DNA of 64,000 bases, taken from the NCBI RefSeq assembly GCF_024519285.1, contig NZ_JAMZCY010000008.1:62001-126000 (forward strand), written 5' to 3'. Source of the DNA: Cohnella sp. WQ 127256. Lineage in GTDB: Bacteria > Bacillota > Bacilli > Paenibacillales > Paenibacillaceae. Positions 25,583 through 33,939 of this stretch are shown here, one piece after another. The position numbers and the translations under genes were made by a program. Position 1 is the first letter of the stretch, and the number at the start of each line of letters is the position of its first letter. The notes beneath the pieces are model-generated. The model was not told the DNA's origin, did not search any database, and saw nothing but the letters and a program-made list of their open reading frames with translations.

Positions 25583-27055
25583 TCACCGACGATCTACAAA
25601 TATTTTCAAAGTAAAACAGATGCTCGTGCCTTGTCCCAGTTCACTTGTGGCCCAGATCGTTCCACCCTGGCCTTCGATAATCTGCTGAGCTATGGCAAGT
25701 CCAAGCCCACTTCCGCCTGCGGCTCGACTTCGTGAAGGTTCCTCACGGTAGAAGCGTTCAAAGATATGAGGCAGAGATTCCTGTTGAATGCCAGGGCCAT
25801 TATCTGCAATCTTGACGACCGCAAGCTCACCTTGCTTCTCGATTCCGATTGTTATTATTTTAGGATCTTGATTCATGTATTTCAGACAATTGTCGAATAA
25901 ATTCATAATGACACGCTTCAGCTTCTCACGATCTGCAAGCACGAACCACTCCTCCAGAAAGGCTTGCTCCCAGCTTACTTCCACGGCATGATTATCGAAT
26001 TCGATGGCCAACTCGTCAACTATCCGATGCAGAAACCCACTCAGTTCCACTTGCTCAAATGAGAATGGCTCTTTCTTCAAGTCGAGCTTCGAATAGAAGA
26101 GTAGTTCATCCACTAGCCGCTCCATATCCGAAGCTCGTGTATGAATAGCTCCGACATATTTATCAAGCTTTTCTTGCGTATTAGTTACCCCATCCATAAT
26201 GCCTTCCGCATAGCCTTTGATCGTCGTGATCGGCGTCCTTAGATCATGCGAAATATTCGAGAGCAGTTGCTTCCGGTTCTCTTCATAATGGAGCTGGAGC
26301 TGAATCGAATCGTATAGTTGTTTCCGCATTTGCTCGAACGTCATGACAAGCTGACCTACTTCATCCTTAGAAGTAGAACGCAGCTCGAACGTTAAATCTC
26401 CATCCTTGATATGCTCTGCCGACTGCCGCAAACCATCCAGCGGTTGAACAATTTTGCGGGTCACATACCGGTAGAGCAAGAAACCGGTTAATAATAGAAT
26501 GGCTACAAATACAATAATCAATATAGGCAGCAGTGTTCGGACAACCTCTGCAAACGGACTTCTCTCCCGAATGACGAATATACTTCCCTTGTCACCCGCA
26601 TCCGGCGAGAAGTAGAAATCAAATTTGGCGTAAGAGAAAAAATGACTGCCGGCATTCATCGTATTGCGAATAGAGTTATTACTCAAATCGTACTGCGGTA
26701 ATATATGTGCGATATTTACATTTTCAAATATGGGTGCTGTATAAATGAGCTTGTTATTTTCCCGAACCACCAGCCCAGCTTGTACCATTTTCAGCTGCAT
26801 ATCGAATTGCTCCAGCACGAGTTGATCCTTCAGCTTCTCCGGATCGTGTTTGGCTAAATATTTCATATCGATAAAGATCGTTTCCTCTTCTTCGGAGAGC
26901 GGATGAAGTGAATAATGAATATTGTAGAAGCTGTTAATACTTCGGAAATCGCCAGTTACTGCGACAGAGAGCAGATATGCTGTGGATATAAAAAGGATAA
27001 CGGAGACAACTACGACCGATGTAAAGGATAGTAACAGCCTAAATCGTATAGAAAT
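25583..27055 (-). CDS. Sensor histidine kinase, probable ATT start
   Basis: A membrane kinase of 490 residues if started at ATT 27055. A frame starting at ATG 26866 gives only 427 residues and would remove the first membrane segment. The added 63 residues read SIRFRLLLSFTSVVVVSVI then an outer-domain start, a normal kinase N-terminus. No ATG, GTG or TTG occurs in frame before the upstream stop, while AGGTGA lies 7 bp before the ATT. Domains: membrane segment (about 5-28), outer sensor (about 30-170), second segment (about 175-200), HAMP, H-box SNISHDLRTPITTI (His near 268), N-box NLFDNCLKYM, and G boxes DNGPGIQ and GSGLGLAIAQQ. It is first of a pair with the regulator. Confidence 0.85.
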   Translation of the reverse strand: MSIRFRLLLSFTSVVVVSVILFISTAYLLSVAVTGDFRSINSFYNIHYSLHPLSEEEETIFIDMKYLAKHDPEKLKDQLVLEQFDMQLKMVQAGLVVRENNKLIYTAPIFENVNIAHILPQYDLSNNSIRNTMNAGSHFFSYAKFDFYFSPDAGDKGSIFVIRERSPFAEVVRTLLPILIIVFVAILLLTGFLLYRYVTRKIVQPLDGLRQSAEHIKDGDLTFELRSTSKDEVGQLVMTFEQMRKQLYDSIQLQLHYEENRKQLLSNISHDLRTPITTIKGYAEGIMDGVTNTQEKLDKYVGAIHTRASDMERLVDELLFYSKLDLKKEPFSFEQVELSGFLHRIVDELAIEFDNHAVEVSWEQAFLEEWFVLADREKLKRVIMNLFDNCLKYMNQDPKIITIGIEKQGELAVVKIADNGPGIQQESLPHIFERFYREEPSRSRAAGGSGLGLAIAQQIIEGQGGTIWATSELGQGTSICFTLKIFVDRR

Positions 27056-27180
27056 GTTTCTCTCACCTTCCCAATACTACTAGCTGATTTATTTATAGTG
27101 TGCTCATTAGTCTTGAATTGTAGTGTAGTTTGAGTGACATAGTCAATGACTTCTCACTTGCAGACTGTTAATCAAAGTGG

Positions 27181-27222
27181 AAAAAGGCTTCTACCTCTAG
27201 AGATTCCTAAAGGTAAAGCCTT
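27181..27222 (-). terminator. Terminator of the cupin gene
   Basis: On the minus strand: stem AAGGCTT-ACCT with its complement AGGT-AAGCCTT (interrupted), followed by TTTTT. Confidence 0.7.
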
Positions 27223-27254
27223 AGATTATGGGGGAACCAGAGATAACCTAATGA

Positions 27255-27893
27255 CTATCTATAACCCCAACCATTCCCGATAACGGGCTGTTGTTGCTGC
27301 TGTTGCGGGTATTCGGATTGATGTCGTTGTTGCTTATTTTGTAGATTTTGTGATGTTGGCTTGCAATTACTAGGGGGGCCGATTACGACTGTGTCTGTTA
27401 TAGGAGCTAATGTACTCTTCACTTGAGCCTCATTGAGGCAATATGTGTGAGCGAGTATACTAGCTGGCGTTAACCGCAGCATGTCGGAAACGCCAATGAA
27501 TTCTGGAACTGGAGCATCGAATATGGCGATTAGGTGGGTGTTGTCGACGGTAGCAACTTCATAATGCATCCATCCTTGAGGCACATTCGCCACTTGGCCT
27601 GGTTGGATGGGGAAGTTGAGCAGCTTTTTGGTAAAGGGGTTAATAATTGAAACAACAGCCGCGCCGGAAATGCAGATCACCAATTCTGTAGCGTTCTGAT
27701 GAATATGGGGCTCAACTACGTTACCGGTGCTCAGATAGATGTCTAATATCGACGTGTTTCCTAAAGTATTGAGCTGATTAACGGAAAGAGCATTGATGTA
27801 GTTCCGATCGTCCTTTTTGAAAAAGGTGTTATTGCGCAAATCATAAGTAAACTGCACGGATGGTGAAGTGAAATCCATATAAGAAACCGCCAT
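27255..27893 (-). CDS. Cupin-domain protein with Gln-rich tail
   Basis: 212 residues. A single cupin barrel lies at about 45-145. The metal-binding pattern is visible: HIHQNATELVICISG (His, His, Glu) and later PQGWMHYEV (His). The last 35 residues are rich in Gln (a run of six), Asn and Pro and look unfolded. No signal peptide is seen. Such cupin-plus-Q-rich-tail proteins occur in spore formers and may be coat components or oxalate-decarboxylase-like enzymes, but I cannot assign a reaction. It is a single-gene unit with its own terminator. Confidence 0.82.
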   Translation of the reverse strand: MAVSYMDFTSPSVQFTYDLRNNTFFKKDDRNYINALSVNQLNTLGNTSILDIYLSTGNVVEPHIHQNATELVICISGAAVVSIINPFTKKLLNFPIQPGQVANVPQGWMHYEVATVDNTHLIAIFDAPVPEFIGVSDMLRLTPASILAHTYCLNEAQVKSTLAPITDTVVIGPPSNCKPTSQNLQNKQQRHQSEYPQQQQQQPVIGNGWGYR

Positions 27894-27981
27894 TGTATTC
27901 CCTACCTTCGATTCATATAGGCTTTTGACTCAGGGAATATCTTATGTTTCTTACCGTAAGGAAGTGAAGGTTTTATTTAAA

Positions 27982-27999
27982 AACCAACTTTAGTTGGTT
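27982..27999. promoter_or_regulatory. Inverted repeat AACCAACT-TT-AGTTGGTT
   Basis: Perfect 8-bp arms between the divergent cupin and M4 protease genes, about 90 bp from each start. No T tract. Possible operator. Confidence 0.4.
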
Positions 28000-28088
28000 G
28001 AGAGAAAAGTGGAAGCTAAGCTATATTTAACTAGTATCTGATAAAAGTGGATTAAGAGAACGTGAGGAAAACTGGAGGAAACTAATTT

Positions 28089-31000
28089 ATGTATCCGTTC
28101 AAAAGAAAGATGATCAAAGGGGTTAGTAGCATACTCGCAATGGTATTGGTGTTCTCTATCGTTAATAGTGGATTTGCTTCTGCGAATGAGGCACCGATCA
28201 ACGAGAGCTCAGAAACCGATGGACTTCCGCTGCAGAACCAGAAGGGGATTCTTTCCGCTCCCTTATCCTCAGATCAAGCTCTTATGAATTATATGACTAC
28301 GAATAAGTCTGCGCTAGGGCTTAACGATCCGAAAGAGCAATTACAATTATCAAACAAAACAGTAGATTCCTATGGAGGTACACACTATCTCTATCAACTC
28401 CAACATGATGGTGTACCTGTCTATGGTAAATACATGAGAGTTCACTTGAATCCGAAGAAGCGGGTTTCAGAAATTCGCAATGAGATGACCTCCTCGGATC
28501 TTCCTCTAATGCCGACAACAACATCACCTAAGCTGTCCGGGAGAGATGCGATTAAGGTGCTTAAAGCTGAGCTAGAAACAAAGCTTGGACAAAGCATCCC
28601 AGAGGATCAAACGATCAATGGAGCATCCTTTGCTCCAGAGAATCAGGCTTCTTTGATCATTTATCCTTACCAAGGTAGAAGCTATTTGGCCTACGAGATA
28701 GTGTTCAATTATCTAGTGCCTGCTCCTGGCAGATGGGTGGCATATGTAGATGCGCTAAAGGGTACAGTCATCGACAAATACAATAGCATTGACTATGCTC
28801 AATCACCTGCAACCATAGTAGGGAAAGGGAAAGGCAGAGACAGTGGAAACGTAGAAATCGATGTGAATCGGATTTTGGAAGTCGTTCTTGACGACGACTT
28901 CGATGATGTGAGTGTCGCTAACAGCGTCTATTTCATGGAAGACCGAACGAGAGACATGTACAACAGTACAACGAATAAGGGGGTCATCCGAACGTATGAT
29001 TATTTGGACCCTGTTATTAGACCTGTCACAGTTCCAACTTCATCTATTGATCAATTTGACTTCAATGCAGTTAATGTTCAATTTTACACAGGTTTCGTCT
29101 ATGAATACTTCAAGAATAAGCATAACCGCAATAGTATTGATGATAATGGGATGAACCTAGTGTCTATAGTGAATTATGAGGAAATACAAGGAGAAAATTA
29201 CGAGAATACTTTCTGGGATGGATCCTACATGTTTTATGGAAATGGATATTGTTACACCTGTGCTTTGGACCTGATTGGTCATGAGCTCACGCATGGAATA
29301 ACGCAGTATACTTCTGGACTGGAGTACCGGCACCAATCTGGAGCTTTAAATGAGTCATTCTCTGATATATTTGGAAATTTGATAGAGATGGAATATAAAG
29401 GAACAGATAATTGGTTGATTAATGAAGATTCAGGGAATATATACCGTGACATGAGCAATCCCGGAGCATACGGTCATACTGATTTTCCTAAATATCCTCA
29501 TCCTGCTGTGATGAACGATTATAGATATTTCCCTACGAATATTGATGTTGGAGGCGTTCATTGGAATAGCGGAATTCAGAATCATGCAGCCTATTTGATT
29601 GCAACAGAGCTTGATGAACTCGGCATGGACGGCAAGGATATTCTTGGAAAGCTTAGTTATGATGTTCTTGTGAATCGCTTGATGCCGACCTCTACATTGG
29701 AAGATTCAAGTGATGCTTTCGTATCTGCGGCTGAAGACTATGTGACGAATGAAAATGCAGATCCACTTATTATTGATGTCGTGCTGGAGGCATGGGAATC
29801 GGTCGGTTTACCTTATGGTGATAAGCGTGAAATCACTTCTGTTTCAGTTCAGGGTGCAAGCACAGTATGGATGGACAGAAATTCAATGAGTGCTTATGTG
29901 AGAGTCCCAGTTGGAACTAATTTAACCTCGATAGAGCCGGAGATTACTGTCTCCCCAGGTGCAACTTTCAATATTATAGATGGAAATTTTAGCGATGGAG
30001 TAGGCTCTTACGCTGTCGAGAGTGACGGTACACTTATTAAGTGGAAGGTATATATTGCGAGTGATCTTCCTCTAATGAGTTACACTTCCATCCCATTTGT
30101 TGAACGTGATACGGATGTGGGTGAAGTGGACGGGGAAATTACGATTCATTACAATGTTACAGGTGATCATTTTAACGGTGAACTGGGAGAAGACTTCGTC
30201 CAAACAGACAAGATCATAATCGCTCCAGTTCCAGAAGGCTTGGAAGCTCATGCGATACTGGTCGGAAGTAATGAGCTTAGAATTGGGTTCACAGGCCAAG
30301 CTGATCATCATACTAACCGAGATGATATTGATAACCTATCGATTGAGCTGATGGAATATGGCATCTATGAAAATTTCAAATATGAGATTGAAAATATGTA
30401 TAAGACTGGCTTTTCGATTGACTTCAAACATACGTTAGAGCTTGTGTCGAATACAGACACGACGGTATCGCTGGAATGGCCGCAGGCAAGTAATGCCAAT
30501 ACTCTTGAACTTCATCAATCTGATGATCAAGGAGCAACATGGTCAATTGCGACAACTGCGTCGCCCATCCAACCGGGAAGTACGGATGCAACGATTACCG
30601 GCTTAACTGCTAACGGACAATATCAATTCAAGCTGGTCATCACCGGTGGAGAAGATGCGGGTGAGTCTGTGCAGGTTGGTGTCGTTACGGCTATAAACAA
30701 TGCACCTCAAGTGGTGAATCAAATCACGGATAAATCGGCAACTGCAGGCGGAGCAGATGTAAGCGTGTCGCTGGCTAATGTGTTCGCGGACTCGGACGTA
30801 GGAGATATTCTAACTTATATAGCAAGCTCTAGTGCACCAAACGTAGCTACTGTAAGTGTAACCGGTGATATATTGACTATGCGTCCGCTAGTTGCTGGTT
30901 CATCTACCATTACCGTTACAGCGAATGATGGGCATGGTCATGCAGTGAGTACGTCGTTTACGCTTTCGGTCAAATCATCAGGTGGTAGTTATAGCGGTGG

Positions 31001-31994
31001 AGGTGGCGGATCGATTGGTCCTGTCACTTCCACGAATGGTAAAATCACTGTGCCAGTAGGACAGTCGGGCAAAGTAAGCTTGGGAACCGATATGACCATC
31101 ACTATACCAGCCGGAGCTTCATCTAAGGAATTGAGCTTGACGATTGAACGGCTGCTGAATGAAGCTAATGTTCAAACTGGCAAAGAAAACTTAGCAAGTC
31201 CAATCTATGAAATCCTAAAGAACTTCTTGGAAAAATTCAGCAAGCCGGTTTCGATGACCTTTACCTTCGATCCGAAGAAGGTGAACAGCGACCAAAGGCC
31301 AGCAGTTTTCTATTTCGATGAAGGAAAGAAGATATGGGTAGAAATTACTGGCGGAATTGTGAATGGAAATCAAATTACAATTGAAGTCGATCATTTAACG
31401 AAGTTTGTGGTATTAGCGGTGGATATCAACGCAAAACCGGATACATCCACAGATACAAGCATTGTTTTCAGCGATATTGCTAGCCATTGGGCAGAAGCGA
31501 GTATTAAGCTAGCGGTTCAGAATGGCCTCGTTAAGGGATATTCGGATGGGACGTTCAAGCCGAACGGAGATGTTACCCGAGCAGAGTTCGTTGTGATGTT
31601 AATGAAGGCGCTGAAAGCGAAAGAAACTAGCGGGGATTTAAAATTCAACGATGCTGCTGAGATCGGAGAATGGGCTAAGGTCGCAATCACACAAGCAGTG
31701 GAACAAGGTATTATTAACGGTTATAAGGATGGAACCTTCCGGCCTACTGCATCCATCACACGAGCGGAAATCGCTGTAATGATTGCCAATATACTTAAAC
31801 TGAAAGTGGATGCTAATGCCGTGGCAGGCTTTGCGGATGACAAGAGTATCCCAACATGGGCGAAGAGCGCCGTTGCAGCAGTGAAGCGATCGGGGATTAT
31901 GCAAGGTCAGAGCGACAATCAATTTACGCCTAATACTGCGGCTACAAGGGCTGTGGCGGTAACAATTCTGAATAAGCTGCTAGAATTGAAGTAA
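28089..31994 (+). CDS. M4 (thermolysin-like) metalloprotease with SLH anchor
   Basis: 1301 residues. Signal peptide about 1-32. FTP and PepSY-type propeptide (about 45-235; GTHYLYQLQHDGVPVYGKYM is diagnostic). The zinc protease core has HELTH (about 398-402), a third zinc ligand Glu in NESFSD (about 422) and catalytic His in GGVHWNSGIQNHAAYL. After about 590 come a beta domain, an FN3-like domain (about 780-865), a cadherin-like domain (about 871-967), a Gly-rich linker, a ZU5-like module (TIPAGASSKELSLTIERL) and three SLH domains (about 1127-1301). The third SLH motif is TRAV instead of TRAE. GGAGG lies 10 bp upstream of ATG 28089. It is a wall-attached secreted protease; standard M4 enzymes are released and about half this length. 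Confidence 0.93.
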   Translation: MYPFKRKMIKGVSSILAMVLVFSIVNSGFASANEAPINESSETDGLPLQNQKGILSAPLSSDQALMNYMTTNKSALGLNDPKEQLQLSNKTVDSYGGTHYLYQLQHDGVPVYGKYMRVHLNPKKRVSEIRNEMTSSDLPLMPTTTSPKLSGRDAIKVLKAELETKLGQSIPEDQTINGASFAPENQASLIIYPYQGRSYLAYEIVFNYLVPAPGRWVAYVDALKGTVIDKYNSIDYAQSPATIVGKGKGRDSGNVEIDVNRILEVVLDDDFDDVSVANSVYFMEDRTRDMYNSTTNKGVIRTYDYLDPVIRPVTVPTSSIDQFDFNAVNVQFYTGFVYEYFKNKHNRNSIDDNGMNLVSIVNYEEIQGENYENTFWDGSYMFYGNGYCYTCALDLIGHELTHGITQYTSGLEYRHQSGALNESFSDIFGNLIEMEYKGTDNWLINEDSGNIYRDMSNPGAYGHTDFPKYPHPAVMNDYRYFPTNIDVGGVHWNSGIQNHAAYLIATELDELGMDGKDILGKLSYDVLVNRLMPTSTLEDSSDAFVSAAEDYVTNENADPLIIDVVLEAWESVGLPYGDKREITSVSVQGASTVWMDRNSMSAYVRVPVGTNLTSIEPEITVSPGATFNIIDGNFSDGVGSYAVESDGTLIKWKVYIASDLPLMSYTSIPFVERDTDVGEVDGEITIHYNVTGDHFNGELGEDFVQTDKIIIAPVPEGLEAHAILVGSNELRIGFTGQADHHTNRDDIDNLSIELMEYGIYENFKYEIENMYKTGFSIDFKHTLELVSNTDTTVSLEWPQASNANTLELHQSDDQGATWSIATTASPIQPGSTDATITGLTANGQYQFKLVITGGEDAGESVQVGVVTAINNAPQVVNQITDKSATAGGADVSVSLANVFADSDVGDILTYIASSSAPNVATVSVTGDILTMRPLVAGSSTITVTANDGHGHAVSTSFTLSVKSSGGSYSGGGGGSIGPVTSTNGKITVPVGQSGKVSLGTDMTITIPAGASSKELSLTIERLLNEANVQTGKENLASPIYEILKNFLEKFSKPVSMTFTFDPKKVNSDQRPAVFYFDEGKKIWVEITGGIVNGNQITIEVDHLTKFVVLAVDINAKPDTSTDTSIVFSDIASHWAEASIKLAVQNGLVKGYSDGTFKPNGDVTRAEFVVMLMKALKAKETSGDLKFNDAAEIGEWAKVAITQAVEQGIINGYKDGTFRPTASITRAEIAVMIANILKLKVDANAVAGFADDKSIPTWAKSAVAAVKRSGIMQGQSDNQFTPNTAATRAVAVTILNKLLELK

Positions 31995-32036
31995 GAGTTG
32001 CAATAGTACTTTAATAAATGCATTTCCCTTGGCTGT

Positions 32037-32063
32037 AGGATCAGAATGTGATCTTACACTGTC
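32037..32063. repeat. Short intergenic repeat, copy 2
   Basis: Begins AGGATCAGAATGTGATC and ends ACACTGTC, 43 bp past the M4 protease stop. 23 of 27 positions match 16797-16823. Confidence 0.5.
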
Positions 32064-32110
32064 ACTTAAAGCATCGAGGGCAGTTGTGTCAGAGAAACAC
32101 CGGATAAAAC

Positions 32111-32159
32111 AAATAGAGCTAATCTCACAGTTTCGTAAAACTGAGGGATAGCTCTATTT
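32111..32159. terminator. Bidirectional terminator, M4 protease / GGDEF gene
   Basis: Outer stem AAATAGAGCTA / TAGCTCTATTT and inner stem CAGTTT / AAACTG with a 4-nt loop, between convergent genes. Confidence 0.85.
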
Positions 32160-32199
32160 GTATTAAAAGATAATCACTGGGTTGCAGGTTGCAGGATTC

Positions 32200-33690
32200 C
32201 TAGAGTGATCTCCCTGCCACCTGGTCATAAAACTGATATTGATCCTTACCTTTTTCCTTAGAGGAGTACAAGGCTATGTCGGCACGCTTGCACAAAGTTT
32301 CTGGATCGATTCCGTCATCTGGAGCGAGGGCGATTCCGATACTCAAGGTAATCTTTTCTTCATATACCTTAAATTCTTGAGCGATAGATTGCTTAGCTGC
32401 TTCAATAATCCGATTTGCTGTTTGCTCGGCTTCTGTTTTGCTCGTGCTAGACATCATCATAACAAACTCATCCCCACCCAAACGAATCGGGACATCCCCC
32501 TTGACGGCAACCGAACGTATGCTGTGAGCCACACTTCTTAATAGAACATCCCCTTGGTCATGTCCGAGGTCGTCATTGACGGCTTTGAAATTATCCAGAT
32601 CGATCATGAGCAATGCAATAGTTCCTTTGTTGTTCGCTAGAGCAGCTTCTAATAATTCGTCAAATGCGGCTCTGTTTTTTAACCCGGTAAGACTATCGTG
32701 AAAAGCAAGGTGCATCGGTCGGGCGACCCATCTTGAGATGATTAACGAGAGAATGATCGTAATGAGTAGGACAGCAATGAGCTGAGAAATAAAGGTTTGT
32801 TGGTTTCCCCTAAGAATGGCCTGTAAATTATTCTCGTTATAGATAATCTCTAGAACCTTGGTTTTGGTTGATCCAAGATCATACTTAGATTCGTAATGTA
32901 CATATCGATAGATCGCAGGCTCAGTTCCCCAATGACTCCTAAACTCAGTCGTTTGTTTCGTGGCAAGTGTTTGTTCGAATGCCTTTCTTCTTTCGGTAGT
33001 TAGTGCCGGATTATTAATGGAGTCCCTTAGTGAAAGGCCGCCGATGTTGAGGATGTTGATCTCGTTAATAGAAGGGCTTTGTTGCTTAAGCTCGTCGATA
33101 CTATCGAAAAAGTTAAACTGCTGAAAAATATCACCATCCTGTAGGGCGTAGCCTAACTGAATGACAAACTTCTTGTCTCGTGTCGCTATGTAGCTGTATT
33201 TCTTAAGGATTCCGGATTGCTGCTCGATGTCTAATCCGTCGTGAGCAAAATCGCCTGATGAGCGCCTTTCGTCCAGAACATCCGCTAATTTCTTGCAGCA
33301 TATTTCAAAATCCAGGCCAACATCTTTGGCAAAGGTGCTATGAGTTATTCGATTACTACTATCGATAATGTAAATATCATACGAGAGTAACTTCTTCAAG
33401 GCATCAAAATCCCATTCGTCAAAGGAAGGATTCTCATCGTACTTATCGAGTAAGTAATCGGAGCTTTCCTTCATCTGTATTGCAATGTTATTACCGAATA
33501 AGGTGTAGGCCTTTTCCGTCGCTTCTAAGGCATACTTGACCATGATTTCATTGTGTTCAATTTTATCCTGTTGATTATGGATAGCTTGGTCTCTTAACCT
33601 CAAGTGATCAACCGTTGCAAGTGTAATCGAAATAGCCATAGCGAATAAGGTCATTGTTGCGATCAGCTTTAGTCGGAAATGAGATTTCAC
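32200..33690 (-). CDS. Membrane diguanylate cyclase (GGDEF)
   Basis: A 496-residue enzyme predicted to make cyclic di-GMP. A first membrane segment (about 5-25), an outer sensor domain of Cache size (about 30-295), a second membrane segment (about 300-320), then the GGDEF domain (about 335-495) with HDSLTGLKNRAAFDELLEAA and PIRLGGDEFVMMM. The active-site motif is intact. The inhibitory RxxD site five residues earlier is absent (VKGD), so product feedback may be weak. Two GTG starts are possible; GAGGTG lies 6 bp before GTG 33690, which I choose over 33699. It is divergent from the rhamnosidase gene. No EAL domain is attached. Confidence 0.92.
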   Translation of the reverse strand: MKSHFRLKLIATMTLFAMAISITLATVDHLRLRDQAIHNQQDKIEHNEIMVKYALEATEKAYTLFGNNIAIQMKESSDYLLDKYDENPSFDEWDFDALKKLLSYDIYIIDSSNRITHSTFAKDVGLDFEICCKKLADVLDERRSSGDFAHDGLDIEQQSGILKKYSYIATRDKKFVIQLGYALQDGDIFQQFNFFDSIDELKQQSPSINEINILNIGGLSLRDSINNPALTTERRKAFEQTLATKQTTEFRSHWGTEPAIYRYVHYESKYDLGSTKTKVLEIIYNENNLQAILRGNQQTFISQLIAVLLITIILSLIISRWVARPMHLAFHDSLTGLKNRAAFDELLEAALANNKGTIALLMIDLDNFKAVNDDLGHDQGDVLLRSVAHSIRSVAVKGDVPIRLGGDEFVMMMSSTSKTEAEQTANRIIEAAKQSIAQEFKVYEEKITLSIGIALAPDDGIDPETLCKRADIALYSSKEKGKDQYQFYDQVAGRSL

Positions 33691-33863
33691 CGGTTTCACC
33701 TCACAGTACTCTGGATAGTCGATTATTTGAATGTTGTAAGAGCAGGTGGAAATTAGGTAAAAGGGATCCTATCGAAGTAGTTCAACAAGGAGACAAAAAA
33801 ACCTTTTTTTCGACTTTAGGAGAAGGCACCTCATGATAACCTTCCGTATCTTATAGACAACAA

Positions 33864-33910
33864 AAGTATATTGAAGTAATATTAAGTATACTAAATACAA
33901 GATAATACTT
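33864..33910. promoter_or_regulatory. GTATAC-type operator cluster upstream of the GH78 gene
   Basis: AAGTATATT (33864-33872), TTAAGTATACTAA (33882-33894, near-palindromic), AAATAC (33893-33898) and AATACTT (33904-33910). The motif AAGTATACT plus AAATAC also precedes the regulator gene at 41162-41178. These probably bind the GntR/LacI-type regulator. Confidence 0.5.
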
Positions 33911-33939
33911 ATCTGAGAATACGCCGGAGGTACTAAGTG

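Noticed and set aside
27982-27999. Palindrome AACCAACT/AGTTGGTT as a terminator
   Set aside because: Lies between divergent promoters, no T tract on either side.
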